Shown here piece after piece: positions 1 to 6,893 of a stretch of DNA of 21,352 nucleotides. Below the pieces are notes generated by a model, which was not told where the DNA came from, did not search any database, and saw only the letters and a program-made list of their open reading frames with translations. The first letter of the stretch is position 1, and each line of letters begins with the position of its first letter. This DNA is from Sedimenticola sp. (GTDB taxonomy: Bacteria > Pseudomonadota > Gammaproteobacteria > Chromatiales > Chromatiaceae). Location of the stretch: positions 1-21,352 of the forward strand of contig JAUUYI010000002.1 of the NCBI GenBank assembly GCA_030590525.1, written 5' to 3'. The position numbers were made by a program, and so were the translations under genes.

Positions 1-82
<82 letters not shown>

Positions 83-84
83 GT

Positions 85-813
85 TTAATACCCCAGATAT
101 GCCTTTCGTACCGCCTCGTCAGCCAGCAGTTCCTCCGAACCGGCGGAGAGCACCACTCGGCCGGTTTCCAGCACATAGCCCCGGTCGGCGATCCCCAGTG
201 CAGCGCGGGCATTCTGCTCTACCAGCAGGATGGTCACACCCTGCCCGTTCAGTTGCTGGATCACGCGAAAGATCTCCTCTACCAGCAGCGGCGCCAGCCC
301 CATGGAGGGTTCGTCCAGCAGCAACAGCCGCGGGCGGCCCATCAGGGCCCTCCCGATCGCAAGCATCTGCTGCTGGCCGCCCGAGAGGGTGCCCGCGGCC
401 TGCTTCGCTCTCTCCCGGAGGATGGGGAACAGCTGGTAGATCCGGGCCAGTTCCGACTCCACCCACTGCTTGTCCCGGCGCAGCGGATAGGCACCCAGGT
501 GGAGGTTGTCCTCGACGCTCAACGGCGGAAATACCTGACGTCCCTCGGGTACCTGGCAGACCCCCGCCTGCACGATGCGGTGGGGCGCCTTGCCGGCGAT
601 ACTGACGCCCGCGAACAGAATGTCGCCACCACTGGATTTACGGATCCCGGACAATGTGTGCAGCAGGGTAGTCTTGCCGGCGCCGTTGGCCCCGACGATG
701 GCCACCAGCTCACCTTCGTTGACCTGCAGCGAAACCTCGAACAACGCCTGTACCGGTCCATAGTGGGTGCTGAGCCGCTCGACTTGAAGCAGGGCCCTGG
801 CCTCAGACGGCAT
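85..813 (-). CDS. livF: Branched-chain amino acid-type ABC transporter ATPase LivF
   Basis: This 242-residue protein is one of the two cytoplasmic ATPases that power a LivKHMGF-type (HAAT family) importer. It has a Walker A motif (GANGAGKTT), a perfect signature motif (LSGGQQQ) and a Walker B segment (LLLLDEP) followed by the SMGLAP stretch typical of LivF. Length and motif order are normal for the family. The ATG lies inside the end of livG (11-base overlap) with a GGGAGG upstream, so the two are translationally coupled. It is the last gene of the operon, and the heptamer array starts two bases past its stop. Substrate cannot be read from the ATPase. Confidence 0.95.
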   Translation of the reverse strand: MPSEARALLQVERLSTHYGPVQALFEVSLQVNEGELVAIVGANGAGKTTLLHTLSGIRKSSGGDILFAGVSIAGKAPHRIVQAGVCQVPEGRQVFPPLSVEDNLHLGAYPLRRDKQWVESELARIYQLFPILRERAKQAAGTLSGGQQQMLAIGRALMGRPRLLLLDEPSMGLAPLLVEEIFRVIQQLNGQGVTILLVEQNARAALGIADRGYVLETGRVVLSAGSEELLADEAVRKAYLGY

Positions 814-1576
814 ATTGTACCTCGCCTCCCAGGTAGGCCTCGATTACCCGGCGGTCGTTCTGGATCTCCGACGGTGTCCCCTCGGCCAGACGGCTGCCGT
901 AATCGAGTACCAGGATGCGATCGGATACCCGCATCACCAGCCCCATATCGTGTTCCACCAGCAGCACTGTGATACCGCGCTCGCAGATGCGGCGTATCAG
1001 GCGCTGCATCTCTGCCGTCTCCGTGTCGTTGAGGCCGGCGGCGGGTTCGTCCATCAGCAGCAACTGCGGTCCGACCGCCAGGGCACGGGCGATCTCAAGG
1101 CGTTTCAGCACGCCGTAGGGGAGGGCGCCCGCCTCCAGGTCGACGAACCGTTCCAGGTCGCAGAAGGTGAGTTCCTCCCGGGCCAGCCGATTGGCCTCAC
1201 GCTCCTCCCGTACTATCCCCGGCAGGCGCAGGGCGGCCCTGAACAGCCCGCTGCGGGTGCGCAGGTGGCAACCCACCATGACGTTGTCCAGGACACTCAT
1301 GTTGAAAAACATCTGCAGGTTCTGGAAGGTCCGGGAGAGCCCCATCGCCGCCACTTTGTGGGGCTGCAATCCGGTAATTTCCCGCTCCTGGAAGCGGATA
1401 CTGCCTTCATCCGGGCGGTAGATGCCGGAGAGCATATTGAACAGTGTGGTCTTGCCCGCCCCGTTGGGGCCTATGACAGAGTAGACCTGACCCTTCGGGA
1501 CCTCGAACCTCAGATCGGCGATGGCGGTGACACCGCCAAAGGATTTGCTCAGTCCATCTATCTCAAGCAGCGCCAT
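803..1576 (-). CDS. livG: Branched-chain amino acid-type ABC transporter ATPase LivG
   Basis: This is the second ATPase of the importer, 257 residues. It has Walker A (GPNGAGKTT), Walker B (LLLMDEP) followed by AAGLN, and the C-terminal region ending in the VIEAYLGG motif seen in LivG/BraF proteins. The signature region reads LPYGVLKRLEIARAL rather than LSGGQ. LivG proteins commonly have a YG-type signature, but the leucine where most have glutamine is a noticeable variant. The start overlaps the end of livM by 14 bases and the end overlaps livF by 11, which fits one coupled transcript with equimolar ATPases. Confidence 0.95.
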   Translation of the reverse strand: MALLEIDGLSKSFGGVTAIADLRFEVPKGQVYSVIGPNGAGKTTLFNMLSGIYRPDEGSIRFQEREITGLQPHKVAAMGLSRTFQNLQMFFNMSVLDNVMVGCHLRTRSGLFRAALRLPGIVREEREANRLAREELTFCDLERFVDLEAGALPYGVLKRLEIARALAVGPQLLLMDEPAAGLNDTETAEMQRLIRRICERGITVLLVEHDMGLVMRVSDRILVLDYGSRLAEGTPSEIQNDRRVIEAYLGGEVQYAV

Positions 1577-2555
1577 GTTTGTCCTCTTCGGCAGGGGCGG
1601 GGAGCCGGGCCGGCGCCCGCTGTTGCAGCAATCGTCGCAACAGGCCCTGCAGGCCCACGAACAGCCCCTGGGGCAGGAAGATCATCATCAGCATCAGGAT
1701 GGCACCGAAGATCATTACCTCGTAGTCTTCGAATACCACCAGCAGTTCCGGCAGGAAGGTGAGGACGAAGGCCCCGAACACGGCCCCGAAGGTGGAAGCC
1801 ATGCCACCCAGCACCACCATGGTTACCAGTTCGATGGAGAAGAAGAAGCTGAACGAATCGGGGCTGATGAAGGCCTGCTGATGGGCGAACAGGCTGCCGG
1901 CCAGGGAGGCGGAGATAGCCGCTATGACGAACACCCCGGTCTTGGTGGCCGTGGTGTCTATCCCCATCATTTCGGCAGCGACTTCTGATCCGTGCAAGGC
2001 GCGCAGGGCGCGGCCGCTGCGGGAGTCGATGAGATTGAGCGCCAGCCAGACCACCAGCAGCATGACCGTGCTCATCACCATATACCAGCGCAGGTCGCTG
2101 TCCACCTCCCAGCCGAACAGGGAGAGGGGGGGGATACCGCCAAGGCCATCCGGTCCACCGGTCAGCCCCTCGGCCTGTACCAGTACGATCTGCACGATCA
2201 TGCCCAGGCCAAGCGTGGCCATGGCCAGATAGTGGCCTTTCAGACGCAGGATGGGGCGCGCCATGATAAAGGCGATGCACCCGGTCAGCAGGATACCGGC
2301 TGCCATGGCAAGCCAGGGATTGAGATCGAAACGGGTGGTGATGATGGCGGAGGTGTAGGCGCCAACGCCAAAAAAGGCGGCGTGGCCGAGAGAGATCAGG
2401 CCGGCGTAGCCCATCAGCAGGTTGAGTCCCACGGCCAGAATCGCGTGCAGTGCCGCGGAAACAGCCACCACGGTTACATAGTAGTTGTCCGGGAACAGGA
2501 TCGGCAGTACGACCACCAGCAGTGCCAGCAGGAACAGGCCCCTGAGTCGCTTCAT
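1563..2555 (-). CDS. livM: Branched-chain amino acid-type ABC transporter permease LivM
   Basis: This 330-residue integral membrane protein is one of two permeases of the importer. It is dominated by hydrophobic segments. It contains the family motif LLMGYAGLISLGHAAFFGVGAY near residues 46-67 and the EAA-like cytoplasmic loop around SRSGRALRALHGSEVAAEMMGID. The C-terminus is a cytoplasmic tail rich in Arg, Gln and Ala. The ATG overlaps the livH stop as ATGA, and the 3' end overlaps livG by 14 bases. Length and motifs are normal for LivM. Confidence 0.95.
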   Translation of the reverse strand: MKRLRGLFLLALLVVVLPILFPDNYYVTVVAVSAALHAILAVGLNLLMGYAGLISLGHAAFFGVGAYTSAIITTRFDLNPWLAMAAGILLTGCIAFIMARPILRLKGHYLAMATLGLGMIVQIVLVQAEGLTGGPDGLGGIPPLSLFGWEVDSDLRWYMVMSTVMLLVVWLALNLIDSRSGRALRALHGSEVAAEMMGIDTTATKTGVFVIAAISASLAGSLFAHQQAFISPDSFSFFFSIELVTMVVLGGMASTFGAVFGAFVLTFLPELLVVFEDYEVMIFGAILMLMMIFLPQGLFVGLQGLLRRLLQQRAPARLPAPAEEDKHGAA

Positions 2556-3433
2556 ACCCGTTCTACCGAGGCACGCCCAAACAGTCCGCTGGGGCGGAAG
2601 AAGAGCACCAGCAACAGGATTACGAAACCGATGGCATCCTTATAGCCGGAGGAGATGAGGCCTGCAGAGAGGGATTCGATCAGGCCCAGCAGCAGGCCGC
2701 CGGCCACGGCACCCATGGGGTTGCCCATACCCCCGAGAATCGCGGCAGAGAAGCCCTTGAGACCCAGCATGACGCCGGCGTCATAAGAGGTGAAGGTGAT
2801 GGGGGCGACCAGGACACCGGCCATGGCACCCAGAAAAGCGGAGAGCCCATAGGCGATCAGCATCATCAGCCCCACGTTGATCCCCATCAGATGGGCGGCG
2901 GTGCGGTTGCAGGAGCAGGCCAGGACCGCTTTGCCAACAGCGGTGTGGCTGAAAAACCAGTGTACCCCCAGGACCATCACTCCGGTACCGCCCATGACCC
3001 AGAGGTTCTGCGGCAGCAGGGTGGCCTGTCCAATGTGGATCGGCTGTTCGCCGGAGAAGGCGGGGAGGGCAAAGATATCCTTGCCCCAGACGAGCAACGC
3101 CACACCACGCAGGAAAATGGAGGCGCCGATGGTGATGATAATGGTGGTGACCACCGAAGCCCCCCGTGCCGGGGCGATGGCAAAACGTTGCAGCAGAACG
3201 CCGACGCAGACCGTGATCAGCACCGCCAGCAGCAGCGCCACCGGCATCGGCAGGCCATTATCGCCGGCGGAGAGGGCTACGGCACTCATGGCGCCGATCA
3301 TCACGAACTCACCCTGGGCGAAGTTCACCACGTCCGAGGCGTTGTAGATGATGGCAAACCCGAGGGCCACCAGGGCGTAAGTCGCGCCCACGGTGATCCC
3401 GGTCAGCAGGAATTGAAGGATCTGGTCAGCCAT
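2552..3433 (-). CDS. livH: Branched-chain amino acid-type ABC transporter permease LivH
   Basis: This 293-residue polytopic membrane protein is the partner permease of LivM. The N-terminus (GITVGATYALVALGFAIIYN, then VVNFAQGEFVMIGA) is the diagnostic start of LivH. A further conserved stretch, LKGFSAAILGGMGNPMGAVAGG, lies in the C-terminal half, and the tail reads FFRPSGLFGR. The end overlaps livM by four bases (ATGA). The start lies 84 bases downstream of the livK stop, with a strong hairpin in between, so expression relative to livK may be reduced. Confidence 0.95.
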   Translation of the reverse strand: MADQILQFLLTGITVGATYALVALGFAIIYNASDVVNFAQGEFVMIGAMSAVALSAGDNGLPMPVALLLAVLITVCVGVLLQRFAIAPARGASVVTTIIITIGASIFLRGVALLVWGKDIFALPAFSGEQPIHIGQATLLPQNLWVMGGTGVMVLGVHWFFSHTAVGKAVLACSCNRTAAHLMGINVGLMMLIAYGLSAFLGAMAGVLVAPITFTSYDAGVMLGLKGFSAAILGGMGNPMGAVAGGLLLGLIESLSAGLISSGYKDAIGFVILLLVLFFRPSGLFGRASVERV

Positions 3434-3466
3434 TGAAATGCGGGATGCAGGCAGGGCAGGGCGAAA

Positions 3467-3498
3467 CGAACCCCGTGCCGGGTGAGGCGCGGGGTTCG
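3467..3498 (-). promoter_or_regulatory. Hairpin between livK and livH
   Basis: CGAACCCCG at 3467-3475 is the exact reverse complement of 3490-3498. After one mismatch the stem continues for three more pairs around a six-base loop. There is no run of U after the stem on the transcribed strand, so a full intrinsic terminator is unlikely. A stem here, between a binding-protein gene and the rest of its transporter operon, would fit mRNA 3'-end protection or partial termination, giving more LivK than membrane components. That role is inferred. Confidence 0.55.
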
Positions 3499-3517
3499 CT
3501 CAGCCTGCAGCCTGTTG

Positions 3518-4663
3518 CTATTTGACGATGGTCCAGTCGCCGTTTTTGATCTCCAGCATCTTGAAGGCGCTGAGATCGAGTCCCAGGTGGTCCTTGGGGC
3601 TCATGTTGAAGATGCCACCGGTGCCGATAAAGCCCTTGGTCTGCTCGATCTGATCCCGGACCTTTGCCTTGTCGGTACTGCCGGCACGCTCGATCGCCTG
3701 CACCGCGATCATCAGCCCGTCATAGGCGTGGCCGCCGAAGGTGGATACCGGGCCGTACTTGGTCTCGAACCGATCCTTGTACGCCATTAGAAGCGGTTTC
3801 TGTGGGTCTGAGGCCGGCAGTTTGTCGGCCACCAGCAGGGCGGAGGCGGGTAGTCTCACCCCTTCCGCAGATTCCCCTGCGAGCTCAATGAACTTTTTCG
3901 AAGCAACACCGTGGGACTGATAGAGGGGAAGTTTGATGCCGAGCTGGCGTACGTTCTTGGTGACGATCGCAGGGCCGGTGCCAAAACCGAAGCAGAGGAT
4001 CGCCTGAGCATCGGTATTACGGATCTTGGTCAGCTGGGCGGTCATGTCCGTGTCTTTCGCTCCATAGGATTCGTCGGCGACCACCTCGATGCCCTGTTTG
4101 GGCGCCAGTGCCAGCACCTGGGCGCGGCCGGACTTGCCAAAACCGCCGCTGCCGCTGATCAGGGCGATACGCTTGATGCCGCGCTTCTTCATGTCCTCGA
4201 AGATTTTGGCGGCCGCCATCCGGTCGGTGTGGGGAACCTTGAACACCCACTTCTTGACCGGATCGATGATCTTGACCGAGCCGGCCAGGGAGATGAAGGG
4301 AATCCGGTCTTTCTCCACCAGCGGTATCACCGCCAGGGTGGAGCCGGAGGTGGAACCGCCGACAATTAGGTCCACCCGGTCCTTCTTGATCAGGCGTTTG
4401 GCAAAGCCGACCGCCTCTTTGGCCTTGCCACTGGTGTCATAGTGCACCAGTTCCAGCTGTTTGCCGTTGACGCCTCCTTTTGCATTGATCTTTTCGATGT
4501 ACATCTGCAGGGTCTTCAGCTCCGGGTCACCGAGGAAGGAGGCCGGGCCGGTTACGGCCAGAAAGCTGCCGATCTTGATGCTGTCTGCGGCGATTGCCTG
4601 TGTGGCACTCAGTCCCATCAGGGCGCTGACGGCCAGGGCTGAAAGGGTTTTACGGATATTCAT
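3518..4663 (-). CDS. livK: Periplasmic substrate-binding protein LivK-type
   Basis: This 381-residue secreted binding protein (type I periplasmic fold) delivers substrate to LivHM. The frame is open for 30 more codons upstream, but the ATG at 4663 is preferred. It has an AGGAGG ribosome site about 11 bases upstream and opens directly into a signal peptide (MNIRKTLSALAVSALMGLSATQAIA, cleavage before ADSIKIG). Family features include IKIGSFLAVTGPASFLGDPE, INAKGGVNGKQLEL, a Ser/Thr-rich ligand hinge (GGSTSGSTLAV) and a late HAYDGLMIAVQAIERAG segment. It is the first gene of the operon. Branched-chain amino acids are the default guess, but related proteins bind aromatic acids or other amides, so the ligand is uncertain. 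Confidence 0.93.
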   Translation of the reverse strand: MNIRKTLSALAVSALMGLSATQAIAADSIKIGSFLAVTGPASFLGDPELKTLQMYIEKINAKGGVNGKQLELVHYDTSGKAKEAVGFAKRLIKKDRVDLIVGGSTSGSTLAVIPLVEKDRIPFISLAGSVKIIDPVKKWVFKVPHTDRMAAAKIFEDMKKRGIKRIALISGSGGFGKSGRAQVLALAPKQGIEVVADESYGAKDTDMTAQLTKIRNTDAQAILCFGFGTGPAIVTKNVRQLGIKLPLYQSHGVASKKFIELAGESAEGVRLPASALLVADKLPASDPQKPLLMAYKDRFETKYGPVSTFGGHAYDGLMIAVQAIERAGSTDKAKVRDQIEQTKGFIGTGGIFNMSPKDHLGLDLSAFKMLEIKNGDWTIVK

Positions 4664-4837
4664 TTGGATTAGCTCCTCCTTATATTTGGATTCAGGACTT
4701 GGTATGGTTTGCGTGGCCGCATGGGAAACAGGTTCGCCCGAGCTTCGCGTCAAGTAAAAACAGAATGTTAACCCGTATAGTTTGTCCGGTCACTGATAAA
4801 TTGATAAAGGGTTGACTCTGGCTGTTGGCCGGACACG
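4664..4837 (-). promoter_or_regulatory. Leader and probable promoter region of the liv operon
   Basis: This 174-base stretch between the SCP2-like gene's terminator and livK must carry the liv promoter. It contains the AGGAGG site for livK near 4675-4680 and, on the minus strand, two direct TTTATCA units near 4790-4808 just upstream of a TATACG hexamer. No well-spaced -35 box accompanies it, so I do not assign a precise promoter. Confidence 0.3.
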
Positions 4838-4862
4838 AAAAAAGCCCCGGGTAGGGCTTTTT
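4838..4862 (-). terminator. Intrinsic terminator after the SCP2-like gene
   Basis: AAAAAGCCC at 4839-4847 pairs perfectly with GGGCTTTTT at 4854-4862 around a six-base loop. On the minus strand the stem is followed by six U residues. It lies about 22 bases past the stop of the minus-strand gene at 4885, and separates that gene from the liv operon. The A/T-rich stem base could also terminate plus-strand transcription. Confidence 0.88.
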
Positions 4863-4884
4863 GGGGTAGGGGATCAGGGTACGT

Positions 4885-5403
4885 TCAGGGGCAGGTGTTC
4901 CTGTCTGAAGCCACCTTACCGGTCAGCAGCAGAAACCCTTCGAACGGCCCCATGACGCTCATGGCCTCCATCTTCGGGCCATCGAACTTGAGTTTCCCGG
5001 TCGCCATGGCGCCCATCGGCCCACAGCCCCAGCTGCCTTCACCCATGCAGGCCCAGTCTTCGTCGGTGGCATACATGAGATAGTCGACGTCCGGGTTGAG
5101 ATCGGTGTGCACGACTGCGCCACCATGGCTGCATTTGGCCAGGCCGTTCTCTTCACTGATGGTCAATTCCACCTTTTTCTGGCCCTCACAATCGATCCGG
5201 TAGACCTGTATGACCTTGTAGCCCCGGTCGGCGTTGTTGCCGATCCAGTCGCCGCCAAGCCCTTTGGTCAACCCTTCGTCGGCATTCCAGGCCTCGCAGG
5301 CCTCGGCGGCCCACTGTTCCGACATGAAGACCGGCTCGGCGGCGCTGGCACCTGTTGAACAGACCGCCAGTGAGAGTAGTAGTGCGTTTTTTCGTGAAAT
5401 CAT
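4885..5403 (-). CDS. Exported SCP2-like sterol-carrier-domain protein
   Basis: This 172-residue protein has a clear signal peptide (MISRKNALLLSLAVCSTGASA, then AEPVFMSE), so it is probably periplasmic. The C-terminal part (GPMGAMATGKLKFDGPKMEAM, then MGPFEGFLLL) resembles the lipid-binding C-terminus of SCP2 sterol-carrier domains, where a G(K/R)LK(F/I).G segment precedes the hydrophobic tunnel helix. It also has several cysteines (DCEG, AKC, WAC, WGC and a C-terminal TCP), suggesting disulphides. The gene is monocistronic: a terminator follows and a repeat island precedes. The SCP2 assignment rests on motif resemblance only. Ligand and role are unknown. Confidence 0.75.
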   Translation of the reverse strand: MISRKNALLLSLAVCSTGASAAEPVFMSEQWAAEACEAWNADEGLTKGLGGDWIGNNADRGYKVIQVYRIDCEGQKKVELTISEENGLAKCSHGGAVVHTDLNPDVDYLMYATDEDWACMGEGSWGCGPMGAMATGKLKFDGPKMEAMSVMGPFEGFLLLTGKVASDRNTCP

Positions 5404-5461
5404 TATAACCTCCAGATATTGATGTAATTTATCTTAATTATGCTGCCGCCAGCAGGCGCGC

Positions 5462-5603
5462 AGTAACTCAATAACCCGATGCACACAGGTAGGATGGATC
5501 AAGGAGCGTAGCGACGAATCCACCAGCGCTCCGCAACCTGGCGGATCCGCTCCGCTTGATCCACCCTGCTTTGCAAGGCTCTTGCCTGGCCTTATTGAGA
5601 ACT
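5462..5603 (-). repeat. MITE-like palindromic element, family A copy 1 (inverted)
   Basis: The ends are inverted: AGTAACTCAATAA at 5462-5474 and TTATTGAGAACT at 5592-5603. Read on the minus strand, the interior aligns with the element at 15666-15783. Shared blocks include CCAGGCAAGA, ATCAAGCGGAGCGGAT, TGGTGGAT and CGGGTTATTGAG. This copy is about 24 bases longer, mainly because of an extra internal palindromic segment (roughly 5490-5520). No flanking duplication is visible. Its right end abuts, and overlaps by two bases, the family B element. Confidence 0.75.
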
Positions 5604-5702
5604 CAAGTTTCGGAGTTCATTGCTGTCAGCAGAAATGTAGGGTCGAATTTATTCGACCACCGAGTCGGCCGAATAAATTCGGCCCTACAATGGTAATCCA
5701 CC
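5602..5702 (+). repeat. MITE family B, truncated copy
   Basis: These 101 bases match 9261-9361 with only four substitutions. The central 52 bases (5637-5688) form a long hairpin starting GTAGGGTCGAATT and ending CCCTAC. Only the left terminal repeat (CTCAAGTTTCGGAGTTCAT) is present. The right terminal repeat and about 117 bases found in the full copy are missing, and the sequence passes into another palindrome instead. It is therefore a truncated or overwritten copy. Confidence 0.9.
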
Positions 5703-5714
5703 GGACCGGCAGAT

Positions 5715-5783
5715 GGTGGGTTACGGCGCGCATAAGGGTCTCAGGTTAACGCAAAAGTATGTGCCATGCGCGCCTAACCCACC
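5715..5783. repeat. Palindromic intergenic repeat (family C)
   Basis: The arm at 5715-5733 (GGTGGGTTACGGCGCGCAT) is the reverse complement of 5766-5783 apart from one extra base, with a 32-base centre. Transcribed from either strand it would fold into an 18-pair hairpin. It resembles the GGTGGGTTA...TAACCCACC repeats scattered between genes in many environmental proteobacteria (recalled, not searched). Confidence 0.8.
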
Positions 5784-5843
5784 CTACGATGTTGTTTCAA
5801 TGGTTTTTTATGGGTAAAGGGTAACCCCCGGAGGCTGCCAATA

Positions 5844-6680
5844 TCAGGCTGCCAACTGCCCCCGGATCTGTTTCATCGCCGCCTTCTCGATCTGGCGGAT
5901 ACGCTCGGCGGAGACTCCATAATCGTCGGCCAGTTCATGCAGCGTTGCCTTCTTGTCGGAGAGCCATCTTGCCTCCAGGATGTTCCGGCTTCGGGGGCTC
6001 AACCCCTCCAGCGCTGCATACAGCTGCTCTCGGTCGTGCTCTTCGCTGTCCATCTGCTCCAGCTGTGAGGCCGGTTCCATCCGCATGTCCGCAAGATAGG
6101 CCACCGGCGCCAACGCCTGGTGCTCTTCTTCTGCCATCACCACGCCATCGAAGGCGGTATCCCGGTTGTTCAGCCGGGTTTCCATCTCGAGAACGGTTTC
6201 AGGCTTTACCCCCAGCTGTTCTGCCACTTCGTTCACCTCGTCCTGAGAAAACCACCCAAGGCGTTTCTTGGAGCTGCGCAGGTTAAAGAAAAGCTTCCGC
6301 TGGGCCTTGGTGGTGGCCACCTTGACGATACGCCAGTTGCGCAGAACGAACTCATGGATCTCGGCCTTTATCCAGTGCACCGCAAAGGAGACCAGACGCA
6401 CTCCCACATCCGGATCGAAGCGCCGGACTGCCTTCATCAGGCCTACGGTACCCTCCTGAATCAGGTCCGGGAGCGCCAGGCCATATCCTGAATAACCGCG
6501 CGCTACTTTAATGACAAACCGCAGATGGGACATCACCAAGGCGCGCGCTGCGTCCAGGTCTTCATTGTCGCGCAGACGAACGGCCAGGTCATACTCTTCC
6601 TCTGCGCTCAGCATCGGCAACTGGTACGCAGCGCTGATATAAGACTCGATACTACCGGTGGGTAATGCAACTGGAAACAT
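5844..6680 (-). CDS. rpoH: Heat-shock sigma factor RpoH (sigma-32)
   Basis: RpoH directs RNA polymerase to heat-shock promoters. The protein has region 2 ([30 protein letters not shown], then [11 protein letters not shown] and [42 protein letters not shown]). This includes the RpoH box (QRKLFFNLR) that separates sigma-32 from other sigma factors. Region 4 is at the C-terminus ([27 protein letters not shown]). Three in-frame ATGs compete: 6710, 6695 and 6680. I chose 6680 (278 residues) because it has an AGAAGGG ribosome site at good spacing, and the predicted promoter would leave only about 8 bases before 6710. The 6710 start (288 residues) remains possible. It follows ftsX by a 183-base gap holding a CIRCE-like operator. 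Confidence 0.96.
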   Translation of the reverse strand: MFPVALPTGSIESYISAAYQLPMLSAEEEYDLAVRLRDNEDLDAARALVMSHLRFVIKVARGYSGYGLALPDLIQEGTVGLMKAVRRFDPDVGVRLVSFAVHWIKAEIHEFVLRNWRIVKVATTKAQRKLFFNLRSSKKRLGWFSQDEVNEVAEQLGVKPETVLEMETRLNNRDTAFDGVVMAEEEHQALAPVAYLADMRMEPASQLEQMDSEEHDREQLYAALEGLSPRSRNILEARWLSDKKATLHELADDYGVSAERIRQIEKAAMKQIRGQLAA

Positions 6681-6724
6681 AAAACCCTTCTTCATCTCTC
6701 GATACCCCATTAATCCTCTCTGAT

Positions 6725-6752
6725 ATTATATTAGCACTCGATGATTGGTCAT
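6725..6752 (-). promoter_or_regulatory. Predicted sigma-70 promoter of rpoH
   Basis: On the minus strand a perfect TATAAT lies at 6730-6725, preceded after 16 bases by ATGACC (6752-6747), a 4/6 match to TTGACA. Transcription would begin near 6718. A perfect CIRCE half-site (GAGTGCTAA on the minus strand, 6739-6731) fills part of the spacer and abuts the -10 box, so a bound repressor would cover the promoter. Confidence 0.6.
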
Positions 6753-6790
6753 TCCAGCCATTTCTGGCACTCGACACGTGAGAGTGCTAA
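6731..6790 (-). promoter_or_regulatory. CIRCE-like HrcA operator with an extra half-site
   Basis: CTGGCACTC at 6764-6772, nine bases (6773-6781), then GAGTGCTAA at 6782-6790 match the CIRCE consensus (TTAGCACTC-N9-GAGTGCTAA) with two mismatches, both in the left arm. A third perfect half-site, TTAGCACTC, lies at 6731-6739, 42 bases from the perfect right arm. CIRCE is the binding site of the HrcA heat-shock repressor. Its position just upstream of and within the predicted rpoH promoter points to HrcA control of sigma-32. No hrcA gene is in the window. Confidence 0.75.
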
Positions 6791-6893
6791 TGGGATAAAA
6801 AGTTCCGATGGAACGCGCGAAGCCTAACCCGGCGTAGCCGGAACCAAAGTGTAGGATAATTCTTCGTCATTATTTGTATAAGATTTCAGGGCC

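Larger units (their letters stand above)
5404..5843. other. Intergenic repeat island, no gene
   Basis: These 440 bases between the SCP2-like gene and rpoH show no plausible coding sequence. They hold three adjoining palindromic repeats: an inverted relative of the 15666-15783 MITE at 5462-5603, a partial copy of the 9261-9478 MITE at 5602-5702, and a third palindrome at 5715-5783. The close packing suggests repeated insertion into a tolerant site. The rpoH terminator was not clearly identifiable. Confidence 0.8.

Noticed and set aside
815..1762. 315-codon plus-strand frame opposite livG and livM
   Set aside because: It is antisense to two clear ABC transporter genes, with no family resemblance or ribosome site.
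4690..4810. Specific -35/-10 promoter for the liv operon
   Set aside because: TATACG and TTGACG hexamers occur on the minus strand, but neither has a partner at 16-18 bases.
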